Assembly (NCBI GenBank): GCA_964425755.1
Contig: CAYRNY010000004.1
Location: 62,001-126,000, forward strand
DNA length: 64,000 nt
DNA from: CAYRNY01 sp964425755
GTDB taxonomy: Bacteria > Chloroflexota > Anaerolineae > Aggregatilineales > Aggregatilineaceae
Direction of reading: 5' to 3'
Both the position numbers and the translations under genes were made by a program. A model generated the notes under the pieces. That model had not been told where the DNA came from. It was given only the letters and a program-made list of their open reading frames with translations, and ran no database searches. Positions 8,859-18,005 of the stretch are shown piece after piece. The number at the start of each line of letters is the position of its first letter. Within the stretch, counting starts at the first letter, position 1.

Positions 8859-9812
8859 CTACACTTTCTGACGCCGCGCGACCCCGAACAATCCGGTAGG
8901 CCGCACAACCAGGATAACCAGCAGCAATCCAAACGCGATCGGATCGCGCCAGGTGGATGATATGCCGAGAGTTAAGCCGAACACGGGGCGAATCAGCGCA
9001 TCGTCGAGACGCGAGCCGTAGGCGACGGTGAACACCTCGACAAAACCGAGCAACAGGCCGCCAACCGCCGCGCCGCGAATGTCGCCGATGCCGCCGACGA
9101 CGGCGGCGATGAACGCCTTCCACCCGATGCGCAGCCCCATGTAGGGGTTCAACACCGGGTACGCGATGCCCCACAAGATGCCCCCCGCTGCCGCCAGACT
9201 CGTGCCCAGCAGGAACGTGAGCGAGACGATCTGGTCTTGCGAGACGCCCATCAGCGGTACGGCGAACTTATCGTACGAGATCGCACGCATCGCCATGCCC
9301 CACTTGGTGCGCTGCACAAAAACGTACAGCCCGAGGAACAGCAAGGCCGCCAGCACAATGATCAGGATCGTTTCGGCGGAGATGTTGGCCCCCGCGATAT
9401 TAACCTGATCGGGCAACAGTGGCGGGTTCAGGTTCTTGATGTCGTCGGGATAGCTGCGCGGATCGGCCCCGGTCAGGGCCAGCATGCCGTTCTCCAACAG
9501 CAGCCCAACCCCCAGGGCGGTGATGACCGCCGATAAGCGTGATGCCTGGCGCAGCGGCTTGTAGGCGACGCGCTCGATGCCGACCCCCAGCAACCCGGTC
9601 AGCACCATCGCCAGCATCAGCGTGGGCAGGAAGGGTAGCCCCAACGTGATGGAGCCGAAAACGCCCAGGAACGCGCCGACCATGAAGATGTCACCGTGCG
9701 CAAAGTTGATCAGCAGCAGCACGCCGTAGACCATCGTGTAACCCAGCGCGATCAACGCGTAGAGGCTGCCCAACTGGAGCGCATTGAATAGTTGTTGCGC
9801 GAAGAAATCCAT
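8859..9812 (-). CDS. livH: LivH-type ABC transporter permease
   Basis: This is a membrane subunit (317 aa) of the HAAT-family importer, partner of LivM. The N-terminus QQLFNALQLGSLYALIALG followed by GVLLLINFAHGD is diagnostic for LivH. ATG 9812 is chosen over a further-upstream in-frame start because it begins exactly at the family N-terminus behind AAGGGGGAT; upstream residues are hydrophilic and unlike the family. It is followed after 6 nt by livM and separated from the binding-protein gene by an 80-nt gap with a stem-loop. Confidence 0.95.
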   Translation of the reverse strand: MDFFAQQLFNALQLGSLYALIALGYTMVYGVLLLINFAHGDIFMVGAFLGVFGSITLGLPFLPTLMLAMVLTGLLGVGIERVAYKPLRQASRLSAVITALGVGLLLENGMLALTGADPRSYPDDIKNLNPPLLPDQVNIAGANISAETILIIVLAALLFLGLYVFVQRTKWGMAMRAISYDKFAVPLMGVSQDQIVSLTFLLGTSLAAAGGILWGIAYPVLNPYMGLRIGWKAFIAAVVGGIGDIRGAAVGGLLLGFVEVFTVAYGSRLDDALIRPVFGLTLGISSTWRDPIAFGLLLVILVVRPTGLFGVARRQKV

Positions 9813-9855
9813 ACATGATCCCCCTTGCGGCGTGAACAACCGTCTGGATAGGGAT

Positions 9856-9879
9856 GGGCGCTCCGAGATCGGAGCGCCC
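9856..9879 (-). other. Stem-loop between livK-like gene and livH
   Basis: GGGCGCTCCGA (9856-9866) and TCGGAGCGCCC (9869-9879) are perfect complements separated by 2 nt, so the real loop opens a pair or two. No U-run follows on the - strand. Placed after the binding-protein gene, it probably protects that part of the mRNA or partly terminates transcription, raising binding protein over permease. Confidence 0.6.
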
Positions 9880-9891
9880 TGTAGCGGTCGT

Positions 9892-11082
9892 TTACATGTC
9901 CTCAGGCGGGAAGCCAGCCGGGCATGCCGAGTCGTAGTAGGTAAAGGCACCGTCTCTGATCTGGATGATGACTGCGCACTTCACCGGGTCGCCTTGCTCG
10001 TCAAAGCTCATGACACCGGTCACACCTTCGAACAGGTCAATGGACGCGATCGCGTCGCGCACATCGGCTTTGTCCAGCGAACCGGCATCTTCGATCGCCC
10101 TGAACAGCAGTTCGAACGCGTCATAGGTCAGAGCCGCCACGTCATCGGGCTTGGCGTTGTAGCGTTCTTCATAGGCGGTGATGAATGTCTGGCCCACCTC
10201 GGTAGCGATGTCCGGCGCGTAATGCGTGCTGAAGAACAGCCCCTCGCATGCGTCGCCGCACAGATCGAGCAGGTCCGGCGTGCCCCAGCTATCGCTGCCG
10301 ACGATCTGACCTTCAAAGCCCAGATCGCGTGCCTGCTGCACGATCAGCGGCACTTCGTTGTAATACTGCGGCGTGAAGATGACATCCGGCTGCGCTGAAA
10401 TGATATTCGTCAACTGCGAGCTGAAGTCGGTGTCGCCGGTGGTGAAGCTTTCGAAAGCCACGATGTCGACCTCACCCGCTTCGGCTGCATCCCGGAAGTT
10501 CTCCGCCAGCCCCTTGGGGTAATCGCTCGCGACGTCATACAGCACTGCCGCCGTGTCGGCTCCAAACTCCTCCGCCACAAACCCCGCGACGACCGGACCC
10601 TGGAATGGGTCCAGGAACGCCGCGCGGAAGACCCAGGGGCGATCTTTGGTCGTGTCCGGGTTGGTGGACCAGGGGCTGATCATGGGGGTCTCGCGGTCGT
10701 TGGCGACCTGCCCGGTGGGGACGGCCTGCTTGCTGGCCTGCGGGCCGATGATCGCGATCACGTCTTCTTCCACGATCAGGCGCGTGGCTACCGCAACCGA
10801 TGATTCGGCCTTGGATTCATTGTCTTCAACGACGATCACCACCTCGTAGTTTTCGCCGTCAACTTCCACGCCGCAGGCGGCGTTGACCTCGTCGACGGCC
10901 ATTTGAGCCGCTTCAACCGTGCTCTGGCCGACCTTGGGGATGTCGCCGGTTAACGGGGCGATGACGCCGACGTAGATCTCGCCGACGAAATCGCAGTCAT
11001 CTTGCGCGCCGACCGGCAGCGCGCCCAACGCACCGGCGACAACGGCCATCAAAACGAAAAGAGTCATCAAACGCTTGCTCAT
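9892..11082 (-). CDS. livK: Branched-chain amino acid-type ABC transporter substrate-binding protein
   Basis: This is a periplasmic binding protein type 1 (396 aa) of the LivK/UrtA family and the first gene of the liv operon. A signal peptide spans about residues 1-26 (cleavage near VGA-Q), with no lipobox. The mature start IYVGVIAPLTGDIPKVGQS is the classic ligand-binding lip of this family. The start has GGGAGG about 11 nt upstream. The family binds leucine, isoleucine, valine, other amino acids, amides or urea; the ligand is not readable from sequence. A cysteine pair (residue about 29 with one near 70) may form a disulfide. Confidence 0.92.
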   Translation of the reverse strand: MSKRLMTLFVLMAVVAGALGALPVGAQDDCDFVGEIYVGVIAPLTGDIPKVGQSTVEAAQMAVDEVNAACGVEVDGENYEVVIVVEDNESKAESSVAVATRLIVEEDVIAIIGPQASKQAVPTGQVANDRETPMISPWSTNPDTTKDRPWVFRAAFLDPFQGPVVAGFVAEEFGADTAAVLYDVASDYPKGLAENFRDAAEAGEVDIVAFESFTTGDTDFSSQLTNIISAQPDVIFTPQYYNEVPLIVQQARDLGFEGQIVGSDSWGTPDLLDLCGDACEGLFFSTHYAPDIATEVGQTFITAYEERYNAKPDDVAALTYDAFELLFRAIEDAGSLDKADVRDAIASIDLFEGVTGVMSFDEQGDPVKCAVIIQIRDGAFTYYDSACPAGFPPEDM

Positions 11083-11292
11083 CGTGTACTTGCCTCCCTA
11101 AAATAACACTTACTTTATAGCGAGCAATGGTGGACGTGTTGTGTTTTGTGAATTGGCACCTCCTACGGATAAAGATAGCCTGCGGACGATAACTTGACTT
11201 GTATAGCGGTTAATTATATTTTGAAATAATGATAAGGTACAAATGAAACAATTGTGCGATTTGGCACAAACGCCACAGGAAGCGAGCAGGCC
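11083..11292. promoter_or_regulatory. Divergent promoter region livK / alr
   Basis: For alr, TTGACT (11194-11199) is followed 15-17 bp later by TATATT or TATTTT (11215-11222), in a clearly AT-rich patch (about 11190-11250). For livK, a TATAAA on the - strand (11119-11114) is a possible -10, but no convincing -35 accompanies it. The block AATTGGCACC (11151-11160) also occurs at 942-951 in the leader of the first sugar transporter. Confidence 0.45.
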
Positions 11293-12423
11293 GTGCCGCC
11301 CCTCACGTATGCCGAGATTGATCTGACCGCGATCGCCACAAACATTCGTACGCTCAAACAGCATATCGGCCCCGTCGTGCAGCTTATGGCGGTCGTCAAG
11401 GCCAACGCTTACGGGCATGGCGCTGTCGAAGTCGCGCGGACCGCGCTGGCTCATGGCGCGGACTGGCTGGCCGTCGCGCGGCTGGACGAGGGTCTCGCGC
11501 TGCGCGAGGCCGGTATCACCGCGCCGGTCCTGGTGATGAACTACACGCCCCCGGAAGACGTACCGGCGGGGCTGGCGGCGGCGCTGACGCTCACGGTGAC
11601 CGAAATCCTCGTCGCCGAACGGGCCGCGCGGTGGGCCAGGCAGCACGAAACCGTCGCACGCGTGCACGTCAAGGTGGACACGGGCATGGGGCGTTACGGC
11701 CTGCTCCCGGATGAAGTCGTGCCGTTCTTCGAGCGCATCACCGCGCTGCCGGGCCTGGCGGTCGAGGGGCTGTTCAGCCACTTTTCGGTGGCCGATGCAG
11801 CCGACCAGACCTATACCCGCCAGCAGTACGACACGTTTCAAACCGTGTTGCAGCGCCTGGCTACGGCGGGATATCGCCCGGCGTTACGTCACATTGCCAA
11901 CAGCGCGGCTACCCTGGGCCTGCCGGAGATGCACCTGGATGCCGTGCGGATCGGCATCGCGCTGTACGGCTTGCACCCGTCGGACGAGGTCGCGCCGGCG
12001 GTGCCGCTCAAGCCCGCGCTGGCGCTGAAGAGCCGCGTCGCCCGCGTGCGGACATTGCCCGCCGGGTCCAGCATCAGCTATGGCCGCACCTACACCACGC
12101 CGCACGCGCTGCCGGTGGCACTCGTGCCGGTTGGATACGGCGACGGCTATCACCGCGTGTTGTCCAATCGCGGCGCGGTGCTGATCAACGGCCAGCGCGC
12201 GCCGATCGTGGGCCGCGTGTGCATGGACCAGTTTGTGGTGGATGTGTCCGCTGCTGGCCCGGTCGCAGTGGACGACGAAGTCGTGCTCGTGGGGGCGCAG
12301 GGCGCGGAACGCATCACCGCGGAGGAGGTCGCGCGGTGGGCCGGGACGATCAACTACGAGGTGACAACGTCCTTGCTGCCGCGCGTCCCGCGTATCTTCA
12401 TCCCGCCCGATCCCCCCGCCTGA
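11293..12423 (+). CDS. alr: Alanine racemase
   Basis: This is a PLP-dependent racemase interconverting L- and D-alanine for peptidoglycan. The N-terminal barrel has YAEIDLTAIATN and the PLP lysine in VKANAYGHG; the C-terminal beta domain has the catalytic Tyr region ISYGRTY and GYGDGYHR, followed by GRVCMDQFVVD. The length of 376 aa is normal. Two in-frame GTG starts are possible: 11293 gives the family N-terminus, while 11254 adds 13 non-conserved residues with a poor ribosome site. It appears to be a single-gene unit, divergent from the liv operon. Confidence 0.93.
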   Translation: MPPLTYAEIDLTAIATNIRTLKQHIGPVVQLMAVVKANAYGHGAVEVARTALAHGADWLAVARLDEGLALREAGITAPVLVMNYTPPEDVPAGLAAALTLTVTEILVAERAARWARQHETVARVHVKVDTGMGRYGLLPDEVVPFFERITALPGLAVEGLFSHFSVADAADQTYTRQQYDTFQTVLQRLATAGYRPALRHIANSAATLGLPEMHLDAVRIGIALYGLHPSDEVAPAVPLKPALALKSRVARVRTLPAGSSISYGRTYTTPHALPVALVPVGYGDGYHRVLSNRGAVLINGQRAPIVGRVCMDQFVVDVSAAGPVAVDDEVVLVGAQGAERITAEEVARWAGTINYEVTTSLLPRVPRIFIPPDPPA

Positions 12424-12503
12424 CGTTCCCCGGCGATTCTGCGTGCCGAGAGCGGTTTTCGCATGCACGCACCAGCAGACCTATACTATCCTCGAGCGCA
12501 TCT

Positions 12504-12523
12504 GCGCGCGACCGGTTGCGCGC
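12504..12523. other. GC-rich dyad downstream of alr
   Basis: GCGCGC (12504-12509) and GCGCGC (12518-12523) surround the palindrome ACCGGT. No U-run follows. It may close the alr transcript or act as an operator for the next gene, whose possible TATACT -10 (12482-12487) lies just upstream. Confidence 0.25.
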
Positions 12524-12595
12524 GGGGCCGGCGGGCCGCATAACGCCTGGTGGTTTGAAGCCGGTAGATGGTGAAATGCAGCAAGGGAGGTAACG

Positions 12596-13780
12596 ATGCA
12601 AAGCTTTGGTGTGATCTCGCCCCAGGATTGGGGGCTGCCGGTCGTGACGCAGCCCGCGCAGTCCGTGCACGCGGCGCTTGGCGTGTCATTTGCCGAACTC
12701 GAAGCGCGCGCGCGGGCGGCCACCTACGAATGGCTGTTGCAGCAGTTCGATGCAAACGCCGGCGCGTTTTACGGGCACTATCGCGTGCCGGATGGATACC
12801 GCGAACCGCCGCAGACCGCGAACCTGATCGCGCCGTGGCAGTTGCTGGCCGCTTATGACCGTTACGGGGACGCCCACTTGCTGGACGTAGCGCAAAGCGC
12901 GGCGGAATGGTTCTACAAGCACCACGTCGTCGATCATCCCATGAGCGTGGTGGCGGGGGGCGTGCGCGATGGCGTGGCGACGGATGAGCTATGGACCAAG
13001 TTCGCGGCGGAAGAGGTGATCACGTGCCTGGGCCTGCACGCGCGCACGGATGACACGACCTGGCTGGCGCGCGCGCTGCAAAGTGGCCGCTACCTGATCC
13101 AGGCCCGGCGACACGGCTTCGCGCCACGTTATAGACTCTCGGCGGGGCAATGGTTGAGTCACGGCTGGGACTCCTGGGGGCGCGTGGTGGAAGCGCTCAT
13201 CTTGCTGTGGCAGGCGAGCGGCGATGCACAGTGGAAAGATGAAGCGCTGTTCTGGGGCGAATACGCGCTTAGCATCCAGGCCGGTGATGGCACGTTTTAT
13301 CTGATCGACGGCGACTACTACAACACCGATATCGCGGCAGACGAACTGCGCGCGCTGACCGTGCTGCACGAAATCACCGGGCGCGAGGACTTCCTGGCAG
13401 CGGCGCGGCGCTTTGCCGGCTGGCACATCCAGCAGCAATCCGAGGCCGGGGCGTGGCCCTTAACCATCGACCGCGATGGTAACGTGGTGATGCCGACGGT
13501 CGGGCCGGGTGACGTGCCGAACATCGCCATCGCGCTGCTGCGGCTGCACCAGGTAACCGGGGATGAGCGATACCTGGAGCCGGTTTACGCGGCCATGCGC
13601 TACTCGCTCAGCACGCAGGTCACGCCGGACGACGACGCGACGCCCTACCATGCCAACGAGCGGGCACGGTGGGGGTTCTGGTCCTGGGACCCGTTCTACG
13701 ATTACACGCAGTCCGCCGACCAGTGCACGCACCACGCGCGCGGCATGTGGTTCGCGATCGACTACCTGCACGCGCGCTGA
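12596..13780 (+). CDS. Six-hairpin (alpha/alpha barrel) glycosidase-like protein
   Basis: This is a 394-aa soluble protein with the repeated pattern of paired helices and aromatic-rich loops of (alpha/alpha)6-barrel enzymes (six-hairpin glycosidase superfamily, e.g. GH88/GH105 or uronyl-epimerase-like groups). Typical pieces are LLAAYDRYGDAHLLDVAQSAAEWF, a GWDSWGRVVEAL stretch and a late WSWDPFYDYTQSADQ stretch. No signal peptide is visible, so it is probably cytoplasmic. A strong ribosome site (AAGGGAGG) precedes ATG 12596. It lies convergent to the GH172 gene. The exact family and substrate cannot be assigned by eye; context supports an uronic-acid or oligosaccharide substrate. Confidence 0.6.
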   Translation: MQSFGVISPQDWGLPVVTQPAQSVHAALGVSFAELEARARAATYEWLLQQFDANAGAFYGHYRVPDGYREPPQTANLIAPWQLLAAYDRYGDAHLLDVAQSAAEWFYKHHVVDHPMSVVAGGVRDGVATDELWTKFAAEEVITCLGLHARTDDTTWLARALQSGRYLIQARRHGFAPRYRLSAGQWLSHGWDSWGRVVEALILLWQASGDAQWKDEALFWGEYALSIQAGDGTFYLIDGDYYNTDIAADELRALTVLHEITGREDFLAAARRFAGWHIQQQSEAGAWPLTIDRDGNVVMPTVGPGDVPNIAIALLRLHQVTGDERYLEPVYAAMRYSLSTQVTPDDDATPYHANERARWGFWSWDPFYDYTQSADQCTHHARGMWFAIDYLHAR

Positions 13781-13814
13781 ACCGCCAACAGCCCGGACGC
13801 ATGAATAGCGTGCG

Positions 13815-14897
13815 TCAGATCACTTCAAGGCTGTTGCGGTCGGGCAGTGGCGGAAACGGCGCGTGCGGCTCAGCCTGGTACCAGAACGCCGTCGAGGCGA
13901 TGTCGTCTTGCAGGGGCAGGTAGCGGTTTTCCGAGCGCCAGCCGAGCGCCTGGATCGTCACGCGCAGGTCGCTTGCAAAGCGGACCGGGTCCATGATATG
14001 CCAGCGATACATCCCGAAGCGCTGCTGGCTTTGGTACAACCCGTCGGGCGTGATGACCTGTGGCAGGCCCAAAAACGGCGTGCTGTAGACTCCATATTTG
14101 CCCGGCGGGTGCTCGAAATTCCAGGCCCCGCCGAAGTAATCTTCGGTCCCGGTGCCGCAAATGGTGGGGTAGTCTTCGTCCCCGTCCAGGTAGAACTTGA
14201 TCTCGCCTTCGCCCCACCAGCCCGCGTTATTGACGCCCCAGGCCATATACGTGCCCACGTAGTGCCCCCAACCGGATACCCCGTCAAGCAGCGTGTGCAC
14301 CTGCTGGTAAGGCAGCGGATTGGAACGCCGCCATTGGGCGTGCAGGTAGGCGGCATCGTCCGGCACGTCGGTGAGCGTGTAGGTGACCTGGTAGAAGACG
14401 TTGCGGATCTCTTCCGGCGCGAGGTTTTCAAGCGTGACCTGCGCGCTTTTGCGGAACGGCATCTCCCAGTAGCTGTTGAAGCCGCCCGCCGGGTTGACCG
14501 CCACGGCCAGCGAGTTGACGTTACACCGCACGCACCACCCGTTGCAGAAAAAATCGCCCAGCGGCACCTCGACCGACGGGGCAGGTTCGTTGTCCCAGTA
14601 GCAGCGCAGGATCAGGCTGCGCCACCAGCGCGGCGCGACGGTCATCCAGATGTGCTGGATCGCGCCAGGCTGCTCGATCGCGGCCAGCGTCACGGTGGCA
14701 CCGGGGGGGATATGGATCGAGGGTGACACTTTCCAGCCCTGCCCCAACTCCCGCGCGGCCTCGGCCCCTGTCCCATTGGTCGCTGCCCCGCCGCCGCCCT
14801 TTTCGCCGGTCTTGTTCTCCGCGCTGATCGAGCGCGTCACGGCGCGCGATAAACGCGACAGGTTGCCCAAGTTCATGTGCAGTCCGTTAAACGACAT
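13815..14897 (-). CDS. GH172 (DUF2961) glycoside hydrolase
   Basis: This is a 360-aa DUF2961 protein. The family is now glycoside hydrolase family 172, whose characterised members act on alpha-D-fructofuranosides or D-arabinofuranosides. Double jelly-roll features and the conserved acidic segments are visible: GEGEIKFYLDGD (about 229-240) and GTGTEDYFGGAW (about 248-259), whose glutamates correspond to the acid/base and nucleophile regions reported for the family. No signal peptide is seen. ATG 14897 gives the best N-terminus and follows a GGGGATC ribosome site; 12 further upstream in-frame residues are possible. The gene runs in the same direction as the regulator gene behind it (gap 77 nt), so the two may be co-transcribed. 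Confidence 0.85.
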   Translation of the reverse strand: MSFNGLHMNLGNLSRLSRAVTRSISAENKTGEKGGGGAATNGTGAEAARELGQGWKVSPSIHIPPGATVTLAAIEQPGAIQHIWMTVAPRWWRSLILRCYWDNEPAPSVEVPLGDFFCNGWCVRCNVNSLAVAVNPAGGFNSYWEMPFRKSAQVTLENLAPEEIRNVFYQVTYTLTDVPDDAAYLHAQWRRSNPLPYQQVHTLLDGVSGWGHYVGTYMAWGVNNAGWWGEGEIKFYLDGDEDYPTICGTGTEDYFGGAWNFEHPPGKYGVYSTPFLGLPQVITPDGLYQSQQRFGMYRWHIMDPVRFASDLRVTIQALGWRSENRYLPLQDDIASTAFWYQAEPHAPFPPLPDRNSLEVI

Positions 14898-14974
14898 GGT
14901 GGCTGATCCCCTTCGTCGGTGCGCGTGGTGCACACACGTGCAGTGCCGAGTAATGTTCGCTGCTTCACGTACCG

Positions 14975-16099
14975 TCAGGCGCTGGGATTGGCACGCTCGC
15001 GCTCAGGCTGCAGCATCCCGCACGACCGGCGGACTAACAGGCGCGTCGGCAGGATCAGCTGCTGTGGCAGGCCCGCTCCCTCGTACAGGCGGCGGACCAG
15101 GATTCCCACCGCCTCACGTCCCAGGTCAAAGGCGGGCTGCTCAACCGTCGTCAGCGGCACGTCCAGGTGCATCGTGAAATCGAGATTGTCGAAACCGACC
15201 AGCGCCAGGTTTTGCGGGATGTGCCGCCCCAGTTGGCGCGCGGCCTTGTACACCGCCAGCGCGAGCTGGTCGTTGGCGGCAAATATCGCCGTCACGCCCG
15301 TGTCGTGGATGAAATCGGCCAACGGCTCGACCGCCACACTCGGGTAGCCCTCGACCTCGCACGTCAGGCCCGGATCGTAGGCCATGCCGTGTTCTGCATG
15401 CGCCTGAATGTACCCGGTCCGCCGGTGTTCCAGGCTCACGGCGGGGTCGCGCCAGGAGACGAAACCGATCCGCGTGTGGCCCAGACGCAGCAAGTGCTGC
15501 GTGGCACGCAGCGCACCGCCGAAATGATCGGACATCACGTAGTCGGTATCCAGGCCGCGCAGGTAGCGATCCACGAGCACGATCGGGTAGCCGGCTTGCA
15601 GCAGTTGCGCGATCGGGTCATCCGGCATCGAGTTGACAGGGTAGAGGATGATGCCGCCCAGGGGATGCTCGGTCAGTTCGCGCAGCACCTCGGCCTGGCG
15701 TGCCGGGCTGTTTTCCGCGTGTTTGAACATGACCGATAACCCGGCATCACGTGCTGCGCGCTCCACGCCGAGCAAGATCGTCGCGATGAACGAATCGCGC
15801 ACGTAGGGGACTACGAAGCCGATTTGCTGGTTCTGCAAATTGGACTCGGGTTTACCCCGGTCGCCCAGCGTCACAAACGTACCCCGGCCTTGCTCGCGCC
15901 GCACCAGTCCCTCGATTTCCAGCTTGCTGAGCGCCTGGCGCACCGTCCCGCGTGCCACGCCAAACTCGGCGCACAAGTCGGGTTCGGCGGGCAGGCTGGA
16001 GCCGGGGATATAGTCACCCTGCAAAATACGTTGCAGCAGGATGTCTTTGACCTGTAAGTACAGCGGGATGTCGCTATCGCGTTGTAGAGTCGGCTTCAT
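14975..16099 (-). CDS. GntR-type HTH / LacI-type sugar-binding regulator
   Basis: This is a transcription regulator (374 aa) that joins a GntR winged helix (residues about 8-75; PLYLQVKDILLQRI, LPAEPDLCAEFGVARGTVRQAL, GRGTF) to a periplasmic-binding-protein-like effector domain (about 95-355; IGFVVPYVRDSF, GFVSWRD, FAANDQLALAVY, VGFDNLDF). This AraR-type layout is typical of repressors released by a sugar. GAGGAAG lies before ATG 16099. It is divergent from the TIM-barrel glycosidase gene, and the intergenic region carries a strong promoter with operator-like repeats, so it probably controls both itself and the glycan locus. Confidence 0.92.
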   Translation of the reverse strand: MKPTLQRDSDIPLYLQVKDILLQRILQGDYIPGSSLPAEPDLCAEFGVARGTVRQALSKLEIEGLVRREQGRGTFVTLGDRGKPESNLQNQQIGFVVPYVRDSFIATILLGVERAARDAGLSVMFKHAENSPARQAEVLRELTEHPLGGIILYPVNSMPDDPIAQLLQAGYPIVLVDRYLRGLDTDYVMSDHFGGALRATQHLLRLGHTRIGFVSWRDPAVSLEHRRTGYIQAHAEHGMAYDPGLTCEVEGYPSVAVEPLADFIHDTGVTAIFAANDQLALAVYKAARQLGRHIPQNLALVGFDNLDFTMHLDVPLTTVEQPAFDLGREAVGILVRRLYEGAGLPQQLILPTRLLVRRSCGMLQPERERANPSA

Positions 16100-16162
16100 G
16101 TGGACTTCCTCGTGACAGGTACGACAGGATTTGTCTACGCCGTTATATAGTAATATAGATCA

Positions 16163-16190
16163 TTTTTAGACGTTTTGCGTTTCTTGTCAA
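16163..16190 (-). promoter_or_regulatory. Possible promoter of the GntR-LacI regulator
   Basis: On the - strand a perfect TTGACA (+ strand 16190-16185) is followed after 16 bp by TAAAAA (16168-16163). The -35 is consensus and the -10 is weak. The AT-rich stretch 16142-16170 would fall around the transcription start. Confidence 0.35.
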
Positions 16191-16270
16191 TGTAATAAGC
16201 GTTTTCACACGCCGCCAGCGGGTCAAAATACCGCGGTGATCGCGGCCCTGCCAGCGCTGCCTGACGTTGC

Positions 16271-16299
16271 TTGACGATGTTTTGAAGATCGATTATAGT
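16271..16299 (+). promoter_or_regulatory. Strong sigma-70-type promoter for the TIM-barrel glycosidase gene
   Basis: TTGACG (16271-16276), a 17-bp spacer and TATAGT (16294-16299) form a near-consensus vegetative promoter. The start point would be about 16306, inside the palindrome TACATATGTA (16305-16314), so a bound repressor would block initiation directly. Confidence 0.65.
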
Positions 16300-16304
16300 G
16301 AGTC

Positions 16305-16342
16305 TACATATGTATAAACAAAAATTGACTTATGTATAAACA
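16305..16342. promoter_or_regulatory. Paired operator-like repeats TATGTATAAACA
   Basis: TATGTATAAACA occurs at 16309-16320 and again at 16331-16342, 22 bp apart (two helical turns), and the first overlaps the perfect palindrome TACATATGTA (16305-16314). The position just downstream of the promoter suits repression by the divergent GntR-LacI regulator. A related, inverted 11-mer is found at 35616-35626. Confidence 0.55.
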
Positions 16343-16409
16343 TATTCTCAAGCTAATGTTAACGAGAGGCATCGACTCAAGCGAATAAGATTAACCAAGG
16401 TCGCCTCGT

Positions 16410-18005
16410 ATGCATTTTTACAGTTTTGATATCGGGGACCCGATCTACGACCTGGGTTGGGTACAACTCAGCTTTCAACTAATCACGCTCGAAAACGTGT
16501 TTGGTCTTGATCCCGCGCGTGTCACGATCCAGGCGACGGACGCCACCTGGCAGCTAACCTGCACGCAGTTGCGCTGGGCCGGTCAGCAGCAAACCGCGCC
16601 GGGACACGTCACCATCGCCATCGACCGCGCGCAGGATCAGCGCCTGCGTATCCGGGTTGACGCAGAAGCGCCGCATCCCATCCGCGCCGCCAAGATCATC
16701 GTGCGCGACCTTCCCGCTATCACGCCACTGGACGAACGCGACCGGCCCCGGCCTGTGCCGGAAGACGGGCGCATCGAACGTTATCCCAACGAGCGCCGCC
16801 TTCCGCTGCTCTATGCCGGGCGCGAGGACGGCGGCCCGCTGGCCGTGCGCTGTGAAGACCCCCAGGCACGCGCCAAGCGGTTTGCGGTTTATCGCGAGCG
16901 GATGGGCCCGTTGCAGGGGCGCTATGCGCTCGAATGCATCCACGAAGCCGATGCGCGGCATTTCGCCCCCACGATGGCCGTGCCAGGCTGGATCATCGCG
17001 ACCGGGATCAGCGTTGATGCGTTCCGCGACGAGCAGCTCGCGTTCAATGAGACCGCGCTCGGTGTGCGCCCCTGGGTGCAACGGCGCGACCTGCCGGGCT
17101 GGGCGCATGATATCCGCCTCGTGCTCACGCTGCACGGCATGCACTGGTCAGGCTACGTCTTCAATACTTATGAAGATATGCTACACGCCATCGGCTTTGT
17201 CTGCCAACATATCGCGGGGCGGCACGTCCTGGCCTACCTGCCGGGCTGGGAAGGGCGTTATTACTGGCAATACGGGGATTTCCGGCCCGAACCGCGTCTT
17301 GGAGGGGCGGAAGGCTTCGCCCGGCTGTGTTCGGAGGCTGCCACGCTCGACGTGCACGTCATGCCGATGTTCGGCGGCAACTGTGCCAACGCCTGGGCCG
17401 GGAACTTCCACCGCTTCGGCCCGTCATCGCACATGAAATCCGCGACGCGCAATCGCTTTCACGGCAACCAGCCGGACTGGGACCTCGCGCGGGCACACGA
17501 CACCGGCTGGCAGGCGTGGCTGAACCCCGGCGCGCCGGCCTGGCAGCATGAGCTGGTATCCCAGATCGATACCCTGATCGAGCAGTTCGGGTTTGACGCC
17601 GTGTTTCTCGATACGGTCGAGGTCTGGACCAACGACCCGGACTTCAACATCCGCGATGGCTACCGCCAACTGGTGGGCCGGCTGCGCCAGCAACACCCTG
17701 ACCTGCTGGTGACCGGCGAGGACTGGTGGGACGGGCTGCTCGCGATCTTCCCGATGTTTCAGCGCTCAGGTCCCTGGCGCGACGTACCGGAATGGGTCGG
17801 GCGTTATGCGCGGCTGTTCGGGCATATCTGCGAAGGCGACCCCAGCCGGGGCAGCACGGGCGTGTTCGAGGCGGGATACGCGCCATACGCGCCCTTACCT
17901 GATGCTGAGACATACATCCCCACGCTGGCCTTTGTCGATGGCACGCTGGCACAAGCGAAGGCCGAAATTGCGCGCGTCGCCACACAGGCAGCCGCGTACG
18001 CTTGA
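16410..18005 (+). CDS. Putative TIM-barrel glycoside hydrolase (DUF6259-like)
   Basis: This is a 531-aa soluble protein with an N-terminal beta-rich domain (about 1-220) and a TIM barrel (about 225-500). Barrel signatures are GWEGRYYWQYG, the strand-4 sequence FGFDAVFLDTVEVW with a likely nucleophile Asp, and LLVTGEDWWDG with a likely acid/base Glu-Asp. The overall layout resembles retaining clan GH-D/GH31-like enzymes and DUF6259 proteins; I cannot fix the family. No signal peptide. It is under the promoter at 16271-16299 and precedes a sugar transporter in the same direction (138-nt gap), suggesting intracellular cleavage of the imported oligosaccharide. Confidence 0.6.
   Translation: MHFYSFDIGDPIYDLGWVQLSFQLITLENVFGLDPARVTIQATDATWQLTCTQLRWAGQQQTAPGHVTIAIDRAQDQRLRIRVDAEAPHPIRAAKIIVRDLPAITPLDERDRPRPVPEDGRIERYPNERRLPLLYAGREDGGPLAVRCEDPQARAKRFAVYRERMGPLQGRYALECIHEADARHFAPTMAVPGWIIATGISVDAFRDEQLAFNETALGVRPWVQRRDLPGWAHDIRLVLTLHGMHWSGYVFNTYEDMLHAIGFVCQHIAGRHVLAYLPGWEGRYYWQYGDFRPEPRLGGAEGFARLCSEAATLDVHVMPMFGGNCANAWAGNFHRFGPSSHMKSATRNRFHGNQPDWDLARAHDTGWQAWLNPGAPAWQHELVSQIDTLIEQFGFDAVFLDTVEVWTNDPDFNIRDGYRQLVGRLRQQHPDLLVTGEDWWDGLLAIFPMFQRSGPWRDVPEWVGRYARLFGHICEGDPSRGSTGVFEAGYAPYAPLPDAETYIPTLAFVDGTLAQAKAEIARVATQAAAYA

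Larger units (their letters stand above)
16100..16409. other. 310-bp divergent control region between regulator and glycosidase genes
   Basis: It holds candidate promoters in both directions, a 10-bp palindrome and a 12-bp direct repeat, described separately. The rest (16191-16270) shows nothing recognisable. No gene is present. Confidence 0.6.
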
